Below, piece after piece: positions 33,348 to 41,254 of a stretch of DNA of 41,254 nt. Where the stretch lies: positions 1-41,254 of the forward strand of contig JAFLRZ010000017.1 of the NCBI GenBank assembly GCA_022511225.1. Direction: 5' to 3'. The number at the start of each line of letters is the position of its first letter. Within the stretch, counting starts at the first letter, position 1. The stretch is from Eubacterium sp. (GTDB taxonomy: Bacteria; Bacillota; Clostridia; Oscillospirales; Acutalibacteraceae). The notes below the pieces were generated by a model. It was not told the origin of the DNA, did not search any database, and saw only the letters and a list, made by a program, of their open reading frames with translations. Made by a program: the position numbers and the translations under genes.

Positions 33348-35771
33348 TTATTTAATTTTAAGTACCATTTCCAAAACGTTTCTTGCCGTGCGTTCAAGCT
33401 CTCCCCTTGTAATTCCTCTGTCCGTATCAATATTCCTGAGGAGTGAGCCGTCTGATTTATAAGCCTTTGCCATACGGTTAAAATCACCCGGCATATAAAC
33501 GTCAACCTGTGCACGAACACGGTATGCATTGTCCCTGATATCAGGAAATTCAGGACTTTTTGACTTTCGCATCCACCAGTCTGTCATAACACAGCCGTCA
33601 TAACCCCATTCACCGCGCAGTACGGTTGTAACAAGGTCATAATTATAGTGGCTCCACACACCGTTAATTTTGTTGTAGCTTGTCATAATATTAAGAGGTT
33701 TTGATTCCTTAACGCAAATTTCAAAGCCTTTAAGATAAATCTCTCGGAGAGCTCTTTGCGATATTCTTGAATCGTTGCGAATACGATTATACTCCTGATT
33801 GTTGCAGGCAAAATGCTTCGGACACGCAGAAACGCCGTTCGCCTGAATACCTCTTACAAACGCTGCTGCCATCTTACCTGATACGAGCGGATCCTCGCTG
33901 AAATACTCAAAATTCCTGCCGCAAAGAACGTTTCGGTGAATATTCATACCGGGTGCAAGAATTACGTCTGTCTGATGCTCTTTCATTTCCCTGCCCATTA
34001 TGTCGGCAAGCTTTTCAACCATATCAGTATTCCACGTGCACGCAAGTGCCGTACCACACGGAAGAAGCGATGTGTATTTTTTTATTCTTATTCCGGCAGG
34101 ACCGTCTGTTGTAATAATCGGGGGCACACCCTTTTCACGCAAGCTTGGAATAATACCGGCAAATGCTCCTGCGTTGCCTGAAACGCCGAGTGAGCAGTCC
34201 ATTCCGCCTTCGCCCCTTGTGAGTGCTTCAAGCTCGATATTGTCAAGCTGAGCGATAAAATCATCAAGCGTTACCTGTCCTGCCTTAACTGCCGAAAATT
34301 TCTTGCCTGCCCAGCCCTTAAATCCAATTGCTTCTGGCAGATTTTCTTCTATTCTTTTCTTGAGGTCAACCTCTCCCGGCTTCATCTCTGCCTTAATCGG
34401 AAGCAGCCTGCCGTCAATTTCTCTTGCAATGATTCTGTTAAACGGAGTCTTAACTGCGCAAACCTCATCAAGCTTCTGATAAAGCTTCTTGTCAAGGGTG
34501 GTGCAATGCGCTTCTTCTAAATTCTCACTGCTGTTACCGATAAGGAATTTATACTCGCCCTCCTGAATAACATAGCAGTTCTTATAACCCGTTTTTCCTG
34601 TATCGTCAAAGGAGCACAGGTCATATTCCGATACTTTCATCGTAATCGTCTGGCTTTCATTCGGCTTCAAGAGCTTCGTTTTTTCAAATGAAACGAGAGA
34701 AACGGCAGGATTAGAAAGCTCAGCCTGAGGCTTTGAAACATAAAGCTGAACAACCTCTTTGCCCGATACTGAGCCTATATTTTTAACAATGGCAGTAATT
34801 TCATATCCGCCGTCAAGGGCCTTTACGTCCTTTGGCGTTATCTCGAAATCAGTATAGCTCAGACCGAATCCGAAAGGATAGAGCACCTTTGATTTGTCAA
34901 AGCTCTCAAAATATCTGTAGCCTACGAAAATATCCTCAGTGTATTCATTAAAATTCTTGTCGCCAAAATGCTTTGCGCTCGGGTAATCGTCATAATTTCT
35001 TGCTATCGTATCAACAAGCTTTCCACTTGGGCATACCTTGCCTGTAATTACGTCTGCAAGTGCCGAACAGCTCTCCATTCCGCATTGCCATGCATAGATA
35101 ACGGCACTCAGCTTGTCGCCGTACATCTCTGTCCACGCCATATCAATAATATTTCCGCAGTCCATAACGACTATCGTATGCTCAAAGCTGTCTGTAACGA
35201 GGCTGAGCATATTTTTTTCATCATCAGTGAGGTAATAGCTTCCCTTTTCAAGCTTATTTTCTCTGTCCTCACCTGCTGCTCTGCCAATAATCACAAGTGC
35301 GGTTTCATTGTCTTTTGATGCAGCTTTGACTATGTCCGAATCAAGCGGCATTTCGGGATAGCACATAGGCCAGTGCCCCCAATAGCCGTGGTTTACAGGG
35401 TTTTCACTGCACCATCTACTGTACGTATCGTAAAGCCTTTCGTCAACGACAATTCCGTTTTTCTTCAGGGAGTCTATAATATTCGTATAGTACGGTGCCT
35501 TGACGTCACCGCCGCTTCCGTAGCCTACGTAAAAATAATCTATCTGGCATCTGCCGAAAACTGCAAGGGTGCTTCCGTTTTTGAGCGGAATCGTGCCGTC
35601 ATTTTTAAGAAGCACCTGTGCCTCGTGCGAAGCAGACAAACACACTTCAGGCATATCGGGAAATACCCTTTTCTCACCTATTACGCCGTTTTCCTCCTGC
35701 GCAACGCTGTTGCTCGTTACTAAATCTGCTGCTTTTTCTATGAACTTATCAATTTTCTCACGGATTTTCAT
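33348..35771 (-). CDS. Glycoside hydrolase family 3, permuted domain order
   Basis: An 807-residue beta-glucosidase-type enzyme with reversed domain order: first the alpha/beta-sandwich domain (about 45-310, SHEAQVLLKNDG), then a fibronectin-III-like domain (about 325-430), and last the TIM barrel (about 500-800). The catalytic nucleophile is Asp731 in CVMTDWW; the substrate-binding KHFACNNQE motif and the GPAGIR and FEYFSEDP segments are present. Classical GH3 enzymes have the barrel first; the reversed form is known from Ruminococcus albus and Butyrivibrio. There is no signal peptide, so it should act on imported cello- or xylo-oligosaccharides in the cytoplasm. The ribosome-binding site is GAGGTGA and the promoter is at 35811-35839. 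Confidence 0.93.
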   Translation of the reverse strand: MKIREKIDKFIEKAADLVTSNSVAQEENGVIGEKRVFPDMPEVCLSASHEAQVLLKNDGTIPLKNGSTLAVFGRCQIDYFYVGYGSGGDVKAPYYTNIIDSLKKNGIVVDERLYDTYSRWCSENPVNHGYWGHWPMCYPEMPLDSDIVKAASKDNETALVIIGRAAGEDRENKLEKGSYYLTDDEKNMLSLVTDSFEHTIVVMDCGNIIDMAWTEMYGDKLSAVIYAWQCGMESCSALADVITGKVCPSGKLVDTIARNYDDYPSAKHFGDKNFNEYTEDIFVGYRYFESFDKSKVLYPFGFGLSYTDFEITPKDVKALDGGYEITAIVKNIGSVSGKEVVQLYVSKPQAELSNPAVSLVSFEKTKLLKPNESQTITMKVSEYDLCSFDDTGKTGYKNCYVIQEGEYKFLIGNSSENLEEAHCTTLDKKLYQKLDEVCAVKTPFNRIIAREIDGRLLPIKAEMKPGEVDLKKRIEENLPEAIGFKGWAGKKFSAVKAGQVTLDDFIAQLDNIELEALTRGEGGMDCSLGVSGNAGAFAGIIPSLREKGVPPIITTDGPAGIRIKKYTSLLPCGTALACTWNTDMVEKLADIMGREMKEHQTDVILAPGMNIHRNVLCGRNFEYFSEDPLVSGKMAAAFVRGIQANGVSACPKHFACNNQEYNRIRNDSRISQRALREIYLKGFEICVKESKPLNIMTSYNKINGVWSHYNYDLVTTVLRGEWGYDGCVMTDWWMRKSKSPEFPDIRDNAYRVRAQVDVYMPGDFNRMAKAYKSDGSLLRNIDTDRGITRGELERTARNVLEMVLKIK

Positions 35772-35810
35772 AATGTCACCTCAAACGAAATGATAATAAC
35801 TGTTTTTGTA

Positions 35811-35839
35811 ATTATATCATAATTCACAATATCCGTAAA
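35811..35839 (-). promoter_or_regulatory. Promoter for GH3
   Basis: On the minus strand, TTTACG, 17 bases and a perfect TATAAT. Confidence 0.6.
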
Positions 35840-35847
35840 GTTAGTAA

Positions 35848-35876
35848 TTGATAAATTATATATATAATGGTATAAT
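35848..35876 (+). promoter_or_regulatory. Promoter for rlmB
   Basis: TTGATA, 17 bases and TATAAT, about 40 bases upstream of the ATG at 35918, divergent from the GH3 promoter. Confidence 0.7.
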
Positions 35877-35917
35877 TATAGTTAATTATAATACTGACCA
35901 TCGGAGTAAAAAAATTA

Positions 35918-36670
35918 ATGGAAGAAAATATAAAAAACGACAATCTTATTATCGGCAGAAATGCCGTTATGGAGCTTCTCAAAAGCGGCCGTGAGGTTGA
36001 AAACGTATTAATTGCAAAGGGCGAGCGTGAGGGCTCGATAAATCGTATAATTGCAATGTGCAGAGAAAACGGCATTGTAATCAAAAACGTCGACAGGAAA
36101 AAGCTGGATTTTATGTGTGCAGGTGCTAATCATCAAGGTGTTGCGGCTAACGTACCCGCCCACAGCTATTCTACTATTGACGAAATTCTTGAATATGCCG
36201 AGAGTAAAGGCGAAGCACCGTTTATAGTTATATGTGATGAAATTGAGGACAGCCACAATCTCGGTGCAATCATCAGGAGTGCCGAGGCCTGTGGTGCTCA
36301 CGGAATAATAATTCCTAAAAGGCGCAACGTAGGTCTTAACTTTATCGTGGCAAAGACCTCGTGCGGTGCACTTGAATATATGAAGGTTGCAAGAGTATCA
36401 AACCTTGCATCCACTATTGATATGCTGAAGAAGAAAAACATCTGGGTTTACTGCGCTGATATGGACGGTCAGCAGTGGTGCAAAACCGACTTTTCTGGCG
36501 GCTGTGCTCTCGTTATCGGAAATGAGGGCAAGGGTGTCGGCAGACTTGTCAAGGAAAAGTGCGACGTAACGGTGTCGCTTCCGATGTGCGGTAAGGTTAA
36601 TTCGCTTAATGCGTCTGTTGCCGCAGGAATAATTATGTACGAAATTGCAAGACAAAGATTAGGTTTGTGA
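35918..36670 (+). CDS. rlmB: 23S rRNA (guanosine-2251)-2'-O-methyltransferase (TrmH family)
   Basis: A 250-residue SPOUT methyltransferase. An N-terminal L30-like RNA-binding region (IIGRNAVMELL) is followed by the knotted domain with motif 1 (HNLGAIIRSAEACGAHG), motif 2 (VIGNEGKGVG) and motif 3 (SLPMCGKVNSLNASVAAGI), which form the SAM pocket. It methylates the P-loop G2251 of 23S rRNA, or is a close TrmH-type relative. A GGAG ribosome-binding site precedes the ATG. It is directly followed, without gap, by the P-type-ATPase-like gene, so the two are co-transcribed. Confidence 0.92.
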   Translation: MEENIKNDNLIIGRNAVMELLKSGREVENVLIAKGEREGSINRIIAMCRENGIVIKNVDRKKLDFMCAGANHQGVAANVPAHSYSTIDEILEYAESKGEAPFIVICDEIEDSHNLGAIIRSAEACGAHGIIIPKRRNVGLNFIVAKTSCGALEYMKVARVSNLASTIDMLKKKNIWVYCADMDGQQWCKTDFSGGCALVIGNEGKGVGRLVKEKCDVTVSLPMCGKVNSLNASVAAGIIMYEIARQRLGL

Positions 36671-39121
36671 GTGAAAAGAATGAAGGATAATTTATCTATT
36701 GACGAAATACTCAGACAGGCTGAGGAAATACGAAAAAAGGCTGAAAAAACTGCAAAAAGTGTTATTGATGACATAGAGTCGCAAAGCAAGGAATTTACAA
36801 GCAAGAAAATGGAAATTCCGTCCGCTGATACCGATGATACAAAACCTGCAAAGCAAATAAAGCCGGCAAAAAATAAAATCGGCAGCACCCGTGTTATACC
36901 CGAAATTGACGAAAAGAAAATAACAAATTCTAACGATAAAACAAGAGCAGTCGTTGTTGACGAAAAGACAGGCGTCGTCCCTAAGCTTAATAATCAGAAA
37001 AAAAGCTATTTCAGAAGCATCAATGCTGACGATGAGCCTATTTATTCGCGTCAGCCGCCTGAAATGGTTGAACGCCCTGCAATCATCAAGAGCAAAACGA
37101 CTACTGATAAGTCCTCGGATTTAGAGGAAATGCCTACTCTCGTGGCAGTTGACGAGCTTGATCACACAAAAATCAATTTCGGTACGGAGCTTCATCATCA
37201 GCCGGACTCCAGCTTTGACAGTGAGGAAAGCGATCAGATGGTGCTTTCAGGCTTTGATGACACAATAGACAAGGTTGAAAGCATAGACGAAAGCTATGCA
37301 GAAGAGCTTCTTGCTAAAAAGCGAAGCGAAAAAATCAGCAAATTCAGACTTTTCAGCCCTGACGAGATTAGTGAAACTGATAGTGAAAACGGCTCTCTCG
37401 TAAAAAATGAATACAAAAATCACGATGAAAAAACTGCTTTTATGGAGAAGATGTTTGCATCAAAATCATCTATTACCATTACGGCTATCATAACCTTTGT
37501 TCTGGCAGTTTTGCTTGGACTTCTGACAGCATTCAAGGACAATGCTTATATGCCTCAGTTTCTTCTGAATGATTCCGTATTCTTCACAACGCTTGTTATT
37601 ATTTACTCCGTTGTACTGCTTGTCAATATAAAAAATATTGTCCACGGCTTTAATTTCAAAAACGGCATAAACAGCGATTTGCCGATTTCAATTGCTTCGC
37701 TCACCGTGTTTGCGCACACGCTTATGCTTGCAATCAGTCCCGAGCTTTATATAGATAACGGCTCTGCCTTTACCCTTGTCGGTGCGTTTGCTCTGTTTAT
37801 GAGCAACGTCGGCAAAAGGGCGCAAATTTCAAGAATTATTGAAAATTTTGAATTTATATCAGCTCACGAAGATAAGCTTCATACTGTTGAAAATATTGCA
37901 AACGTTATTGATGCTACGATTATCAGCCGCGGTGTGCTTACGGGCGAGGCAAACCTTAAGACGAGCATAAAGACTGATTTTTCAACAAAATTTCTTGATA
38001 TTGCGTGCAGCAATGAGCCTGCCGATAATATTGCAAAGATAACGGGCCTTGTAATGCTGTTAATGAACGTAATTGCGTTTGGTGTATTTTCCATATTACA
38101 TAATAGCTGGCAGTACGGCTTTAATCTTGCAGTCTGCGGTATCTGCGTATCATTGCCGTGCATATCGCTTTACTGCACCAATCAGTCACTTCGTGATATT
38201 TCGAGAAAGCTCAAGGAAAACGGAGCTATGATTAACGGATTTGAGGGTGCAGGAACGGTTAACGACACAAACGCAATAGTCATCGAAGCACAGGATTTGT
38301 TTGACAAAAAGAGCTGTGAAATTCACGGAAAAAAATCGTTTAACAACGCAAAGCCTGAGGATTTCGTGCCTTACACCGCCGCGGTTATTACACAGACAAA
38401 AAGTCCGCTTGCAAGCGCGTTTGACAGATATATCGTCGGTAAGGACTTAATCGTTCCCGAGGTTGACGGAATAATTTATGAGGACAAGCTCGGCACCTCT
38501 GCATGGCTTTATAAAAAGAAAATTTTGGTCGGCACGAGAGAGCTTCTCATTCACCACGGTATTCAGGTGCCTACAGAGGAATTTGAAAAAAGGCACACCA
38601 AAAACGATAAAAAGGCACTTTATCTTGCTGTTGCAGGCAGGCTGATGGCAATGTTTGTCGTTTCCTATCACGCTCAGCCGAAGCTTAAGCGTGTACTTCG
38701 CAAGCTTGAAAAAAGCGGTATGACCATTCTTGTAAAGAGTGCCGACCCGTATATTAATGACGAAAGCATTGCAAAGCTATTTAATCTGCCTGAGGGCTTT
38801 GTGAGAGTTATCAGCGCAGCAAATGCAAGAACGTTTGAAAAATATTCCGACAAGTGCGTTGAAAAATCACCTGCTTATATCATCCACGACGGCTCTGCCT
38901 TGGGCTTTGTATCTGCTATGGAGGCAGCTGAAAGCATTACGGATGTACGGAAGCTTCTCAGTATTATAATTTCATTCGGCTGTGCAATCGGACTTGGAAT
39001 TACCGTTTTGCTTGGTATTGTCAACGGACTTTCTCAGCTTAATGCTATCAACGTTACTATGTTCCAGCTTGTATATTGCCTTGCCGTAAGAGCAATCTCA
39101 AAGCTGAAAAAGTTTATATAG
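36671..39121 (+). CDS. Membrane protein resembling a catalytically degenerate P-type ATPase
   Basis: An 816-residue protein (GTG 36671, or ATG 36680). Residues 1 to about 265 are a charged, low-complexity, probably disordered cytosolic tail. Helices lie near 267-288, 302-325, 337-355, 364-378, 456-476, 483-503, 760-782 and 788-810: eight, as in heavy-metal (P1B) ATPases. In the sixth, VSLPCISL takes the place of the CPC ion motif. The following domain aligns by order with P- and N-domains: NAIVIEAQDLF (534-544) where DKTGTLT belongs, SPLASAFDRY, ILVGTRELL (618-626), MFVVSYHAQPKLKRVLRKLEKSG, KSADP (689-693) for TGDN, and IIHDGSALGF for GDGxND. All catalytic residues appear lost, so it probably no longer hydrolyses ATP. 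Function unknown. Confidence 0.75.
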   Translation: MKRMKDNLSIDEILRQAEEIRKKAEKTAKSVIDDIESQSKEFTSKKMEIPSADTDDTKPAKQIKPAKNKIGSTRVIPEIDEKKITNSNDKTRAVVVDEKTGVVPKLNNQKKSYFRSINADDEPIYSRQPPEMVERPAIIKSKTTTDKSSDLEEMPTLVAVDELDHTKINFGTELHHQPDSSFDSEESDQMVLSGFDDTIDKVESIDESYAEELLAKKRSEKISKFRLFSPDEISETDSENGSLVKNEYKNHDEKTAFMEKMFASKSSITITAIITFVLAVLLGLLTAFKDNAYMPQFLLNDSVFFTTLVIIYSVVLLVNIKNIVHGFNFKNGINSDLPISIASLTVFAHTLMLAISPELYIDNGSAFTLVGAFALFMSNVGKRAQISRIIENFEFISAHEDKLHTVENIANVIDATIISRGVLTGEANLKTSIKTDFSTKFLDIACSNEPADNIAKITGLVMLLMNVIAFGVFSILHNSWQYGFNLAVCGICVSLPCISLYCTNQSLRDISRKLKENGAMINGFEGAGTVNDTNAIVIEAQDLFDKKSCEIHGKKSFNNAKPEDFVPYTAAVITQTKSPLASAFDRYIVGKDLIVPEVDGIIYEDKLGTSAWLYKKKILVGTRELLIHHGIQVPTEEFEKRHTKNDKKALYLAVAGRLMAMFVVSYHAQPKLKRVLRKLEKSGMTILVKSADPYINDESIAKLFNLPEGFVRVISAANARTFEKYSDKCVEKSPAYIIHDGSALGFVSAMEAAESITDVRKLLSIIISFGCAIGLGITVLLGIVNGLSQLNAINVTMFQLVYCLAVRAISKLKKFI

Positions 39122-39133
39122 GAGTAAAAATAT

Positions 39134-39751
39134 ATGACTGAAAGGGAAAAAATGGTGTCAGGCAAGCTCTATGACCCAACCGATGATGAGCTTGCAATTT
39201 TAAGAGAGCAGGCACATAAGCTGTCAAAGGACTATAATGACACGTATGACTTTGAAGAGGAAAAGAGAGAGGAAATCCTCAGCAAGCTCATACCCGATAG
39301 AGAGGAAGGAGTCTATCTTCAGGGCCCTATCTACTTTGATTATGGAATTAACACAAAAATCGGCTCGAATACGTTTATAAACTTTAATGCAACAATCCTC
39401 GACGTCTGCCCTGTAACTATCGGAAGTGACGTGCTGATAGGTCCGAACGTTTCAATTCAAACTCCCGTTCATCCTATGAGGTATCAGGACAGGAATATAC
39501 GATTTCGTCAGGACGGCACACCGTATGACCTTGAGTACGCAAAGCCTATCGAAATCAAGCGCAATTGCTGGATAGCGAGCAACGTCACTATCTGCGGCGG
39601 TGTAACAATCGGTGAGGGATGTGTCATCGGCGCAGGAAGCGTTGTTACGAGAGATATTCCTGATAACTCCTTTGCGGCCGGAGTTCCCTGCAAGGTCATA
39701 AGAGAGATTACGGAAGACGACGCAATTGAGCTTAAAAAGGAATTGTATTAA
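39134..39751 (+). CDS. Sugar O-acetyltransferase (LacA/Maa family)
   Basis: A 205-residue left-handed beta-helix acetyltransferase. The Maa-type N-terminus (TEREKMVSGKLYDPTDDELA) and repeated hexapeptides (IGSNTFINFNATILDVCPVTIGSDVLIGPNVSI in part) are clear; the catalytic His lies in TPVHPM. It transfers acetyl from acetyl-CoA to a sugar hydroxyl such as that of maltose or galactosides. It forms trimers in the cytoplasm. GGAGTAA lies upstream of the ATG, 12 bases after the P-type-like gene, so it is likely in the same transcript. A strong terminator follows. Confidence 0.94.
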   Translation: MTEREKMVSGKLYDPTDDELAILREQAHKLSKDYNDTYDFEEEKREEILSKLIPDREEGVYLQGPIYFDYGINTKIGSNTFINFNATILDVCPVTIGSDVLIGPNVSIQTPVHPMRYQDRNIRFRQDGTPYDLEYAKPIEIKRNCWIASNVTICGGVTIGEGCVIGAGSVVTRDIPDNSFAAGVPCKVIREITEDDAIELKKELY

Positions 39752-39766
39752 TACTATTTGAAAAAC

Positions 39767-39813
39767 AAAAATCCTCCTATGGCAGATATTTGTTCTGCCA
39801 TAGGAGGATTTTT
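39767..39813. terminator. Bidirectional 20-bp terminator between acetyltransferase and LCP genes
   Basis: AAAAATCCTCCTATGGCAGA and TCTGCCATAGGAGGATTTTT pair perfectly around a 7-base loop, with A/T runs on both sides. Confidence 0.9.
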
Positions 39814-41013
39814 TTACTCGCTTTCTTTTTGCTCAGCCAGTATTTCCTCTGCCGATTTGTTGTAAATATAATCAATCAGTTTTTCCTTGTTCGCATCAAC
39901 GTTAATACTGATGACGGAATTGCCGTTAATGTTATCATACCACCAAGTACCGTCAAACGGCACCTTGTCCTGCAGATATTCACCGCCGATATTCCTTACC
40001 GCACCCAAGCCTATGCTAAGAAGCTCGCTTTTTGAAAGATTTGTTTCAACGTACGGTGCGCTCTTGCTTGCCATACTGTAAAGCCTGAACGGTGAACGCT
40101 TTGCCTTGCTGAGAATAGCACTCATAACCTTACGCTGTCTTTGTGTTCTGCCAAAGTCACTGTCAATCTTCCTGATTCTGCAAAATGCGAGTGCCTGTTC
40201 TCCTGTCAGCTTATGCTTGCCCTCTTCAAGAACAACGTTGCCATAGCGTCTTTTGTGCTTTGTAACCTCTTTTGCCTCAGCCTTTGTTACTTCAATTTCA
40301 ACTCCTCCAAGGCTGTCCACAAGCACCTTAAACATTTCAAAATCAACTACTGCATAGCCGTCAATTGCAACACCGAAGTTATACTCAATCGCATCAACAA
40401 CACCTTGATAGCCGCCTGATGAGCACGCTGCGTTAAGACGTTGATTCTGACCGAGTGTAGGAATGTATACCCAAGTATCGCGCAAAAACGAAGTCATCTT
40501 GATGCAGTTATGCTTACTGTCAACAGAAATAAGCATCATAACGTCAGAGCGGGAGGTTTCCTGCTCATCACCGCTTCTTGCATCAACTCCGAGAAGCAGA
40601 ATATTCTTCACCTGTGAATCACTCATAAGCTGTGAAGCGTCAACGTAAACATTCTCCTGTCTTTCCTTATAATTAAATTTGCCGAGAACAGAAAAGCCGC
40701 ACGACAACAATGCAATTACAAGCACAAGAATAATTGCTATAACAGCCAGAGCTATCTTCTTAGGCGAAGCCTTTTTCTTTGCATTATTTTTTTGTCTTGC
40801 TTTATTACTCTGTGTTTTGCGCACTGAAAAATCATCCTGCTTATCGTTAAATCCATCACAGGGATTAACGGAATTATCACGTTTTTTCCTGCTGTTAAAA
40901 TCAAGGTCTACAGGCGCGTTGCCGTAAAAATTTTCGTCTGTGGGAACTGTTCTGTCAAAATCTCTGTTATTATTGCGATTTGGGTCAAAGCCCTCATTAT
41001 CAAATCGTGGCAT
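39814..41013 (-). CDS. LytR-CpsA-Psr (LCP) family protein
   Basis: A 399-residue membrane protein. An Asn/Asp/Lys-rich cytoplasmic tail (1 to about 85), one membrane helix (about 87-110) and an extracellular LCP domain: NILLLGVDARSGDEQETSRSD (in part), SFLRDTWVYIPTLG, VDFEMFKVLVDSLGGVEIEV, LTGEQALAFCRIRKIDSDFGR with the characteristic arginines. LCP enzymes transfer undecaprenyl-linked glycopolymers such as teichoic acid to peptidoglycan. GAGGTGA precedes the ATG, and the promoter is at 41032-41060. Confidence 0.94.
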   Translation of the reverse strand: MPRFDNEGFDPNRNNNRDFDRTVPTDENFYGNAPVDLDFNSRKKRDNSVNPCDGFNDKQDDFSVRKTQSNKARQKNNAKKKASPKKIALAVIAIILVLVIALLSCGFSVLGKFNYKERQENVYVDASQLMSDSQVKNILLLGVDARSGDEQETSRSDVMMLISVDSKHNCIKMTSFLRDTWVYIPTLGQNQRLNAACSSGGYQGVVDAIEYNFGVAIDGYAVVDFEMFKVLVDSLGGVEIEVTKAEAKEVTKHKRRYGNVVLEEGKHKLTGEQALAFCRIRKIDSDFGRTQRQRKVMSAILSKAKRSPFRLYSMASKSAPYVETNLSKSELLSIGLGAVRNIGGEYLQDKVPFDGTWWYDNINGNSVISINVDANKEKLIDYIYNKSAEEILAEQKESE

Positions 41014-41031
41014 ATTATCACCTCTTAGGAA

Positions 41032-41060
41032 ATATTACTACATTATTAAAATTATTTCAA
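41032..41060 (-). promoter_or_regulatory. Promoter for the LCP gene
   Basis: On the minus strand, TTGAAA, 17 bases and TAATAT. Confidence 0.55.
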
Positions 41061-41078
41061 CCTCCAGACTAAAATATA

Positions 41079-41108
41079 TTGACAATATATACTAATTTAT
41101 CATAAAAT
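41079..41108 (+). promoter_or_regulatory. Promoter for rnpB
   Basis: TTGACA, 18 bases and TAAAAT, ending a few bases before the RNA start. Confidence 0.7.
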
Positions 41109-41114
41109 AAAGGT

Positions 41115-41254
41115 TGCGAGTTAGCTTGGCAGTTGCGTACTTAGGGTGATAAGACTTGAACCCTACAGTATGAGGAAAGTCCGAGCAGCACAGAGCAGAA
41201 TAACGGCTAACGGCCGCCGAGGGTGACCTTAGGGAAAGTGCAACAGAAATAAAC
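41115..41254 (+). ncRNA. rnpB: RNase P RNA (rnpB), 5' part only
   Basis: The core motif GAGGAAAGTCCGAGC (P4 5' strand and CR-I region) and the later AAAGTGCAACAGAAATAAAC segment are diagnostic for bacterial RNase P RNA, the ribozyme that matures tRNA 5' ends. The arrangement fits the ancestral type A fold. The gene starts near 41115, shortly after the promoter, and runs off the window's right edge. Confidence 0.93.

Overview
The window looks like chromosomal DNA of an anaerobic, low-to-moderate GC Firmicute of class Clostridia, most likely a Ruminococcus-like member of the Oscillospiraceae. Pointers to this are the N-terminal-rubredoxin (reverse) rubrerythrin, the permuted GH3 beta-glucosidase, GlnRS beside GluRS, a clostridial rimP-nusA-ylxR-ylxQ-infB-rbfA cluster, a spore-coat-type collagen-like protein, strong GGAGG ribosome-binding sites and frequent TTG starts. 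The assignment rests on family content only; no 16S or database search was possible.

Layout. 1-1.5 kb (minus): zinc-ribbon TM2 membrane protein, reverse rubrerythrin and a DUF4250 protein, each with its own sigma-A-like promoter. 1.6-7.9 kb (plus): gltX-glnS-typA-hemW, closed by a terminator whose 3' arm also carries the ribosome-binding site of a small DUF3787-like gene. 8.3-10.7 kb (plus): collagen-like protein with about 81 Gly-X-Y triplets, then a glycosyltransferase with C-terminal helical repeats. 10.8-12.1 kb (minus): tRNA-Arg(CCU) and a transglutaminase-like lipoprotein. 12.2-15.7 kb (plus): GtrB-like glycosyltransferase, Gfo/Idh/MocA oxidoreductase, an AT-rich membrane protein of unknown origin, and a CorA transporter. 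15.9-25.3 kb (minus): rpsF-ssb-rpsR, and the long translation/transcription operon rimP-nusA-ylxR-ylxQ-infB-rbfA-nrnA-truB-ribF-HAD. 25.4-28.7 kb: PI-PLC-like protein and GH43 glycosidase (minus), divergent from a small unknown protein plus PHP metallohydrolase (plus). 28.8-33.3 kb (plus): Na/Pi transporter with PhoU domain, PhoB-like regulator, PhoR-like kinase, and a single-pass exported protein of unknown family. 33.3-35.8 kb (minus): GH3. 35.9-39.8 kb (plus): rlmB, a large membrane protein that reads as a P-type ATPase with every catalytic motif eroded, and a sugar O-acetyltransferase. 39.8-41.0 kb (minus): LCP cell-wall ligase. The window ends inside rnpB, the RNase P RNA (plus).

How genes work together. 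Much of the window is housekeeping translation machinery. Two accessory modules look functionally coherent: the collagen-like protein with its adjacent glycosyltransferase (probably glycosylation of threonines on a spore-surface filament), and the phosphate module (transporter-PhoU, response regulator, sensor kinase) headed by an 11-bp-spaced TTAAC direct repeat resembling a PhoP box.

Most interesting items: the pseudo-P-type ATPase at 36671-39121; the sensor kinase whose first membrane helix is encoded upstream of any ATG/GTG/TTG and seems to start at AUA; the collagen/glycosyltransferase pair; the terminator hairpin that contains a ribosome-binding site; and a set of short palindromic GTAGGG-type intergenic repeats.
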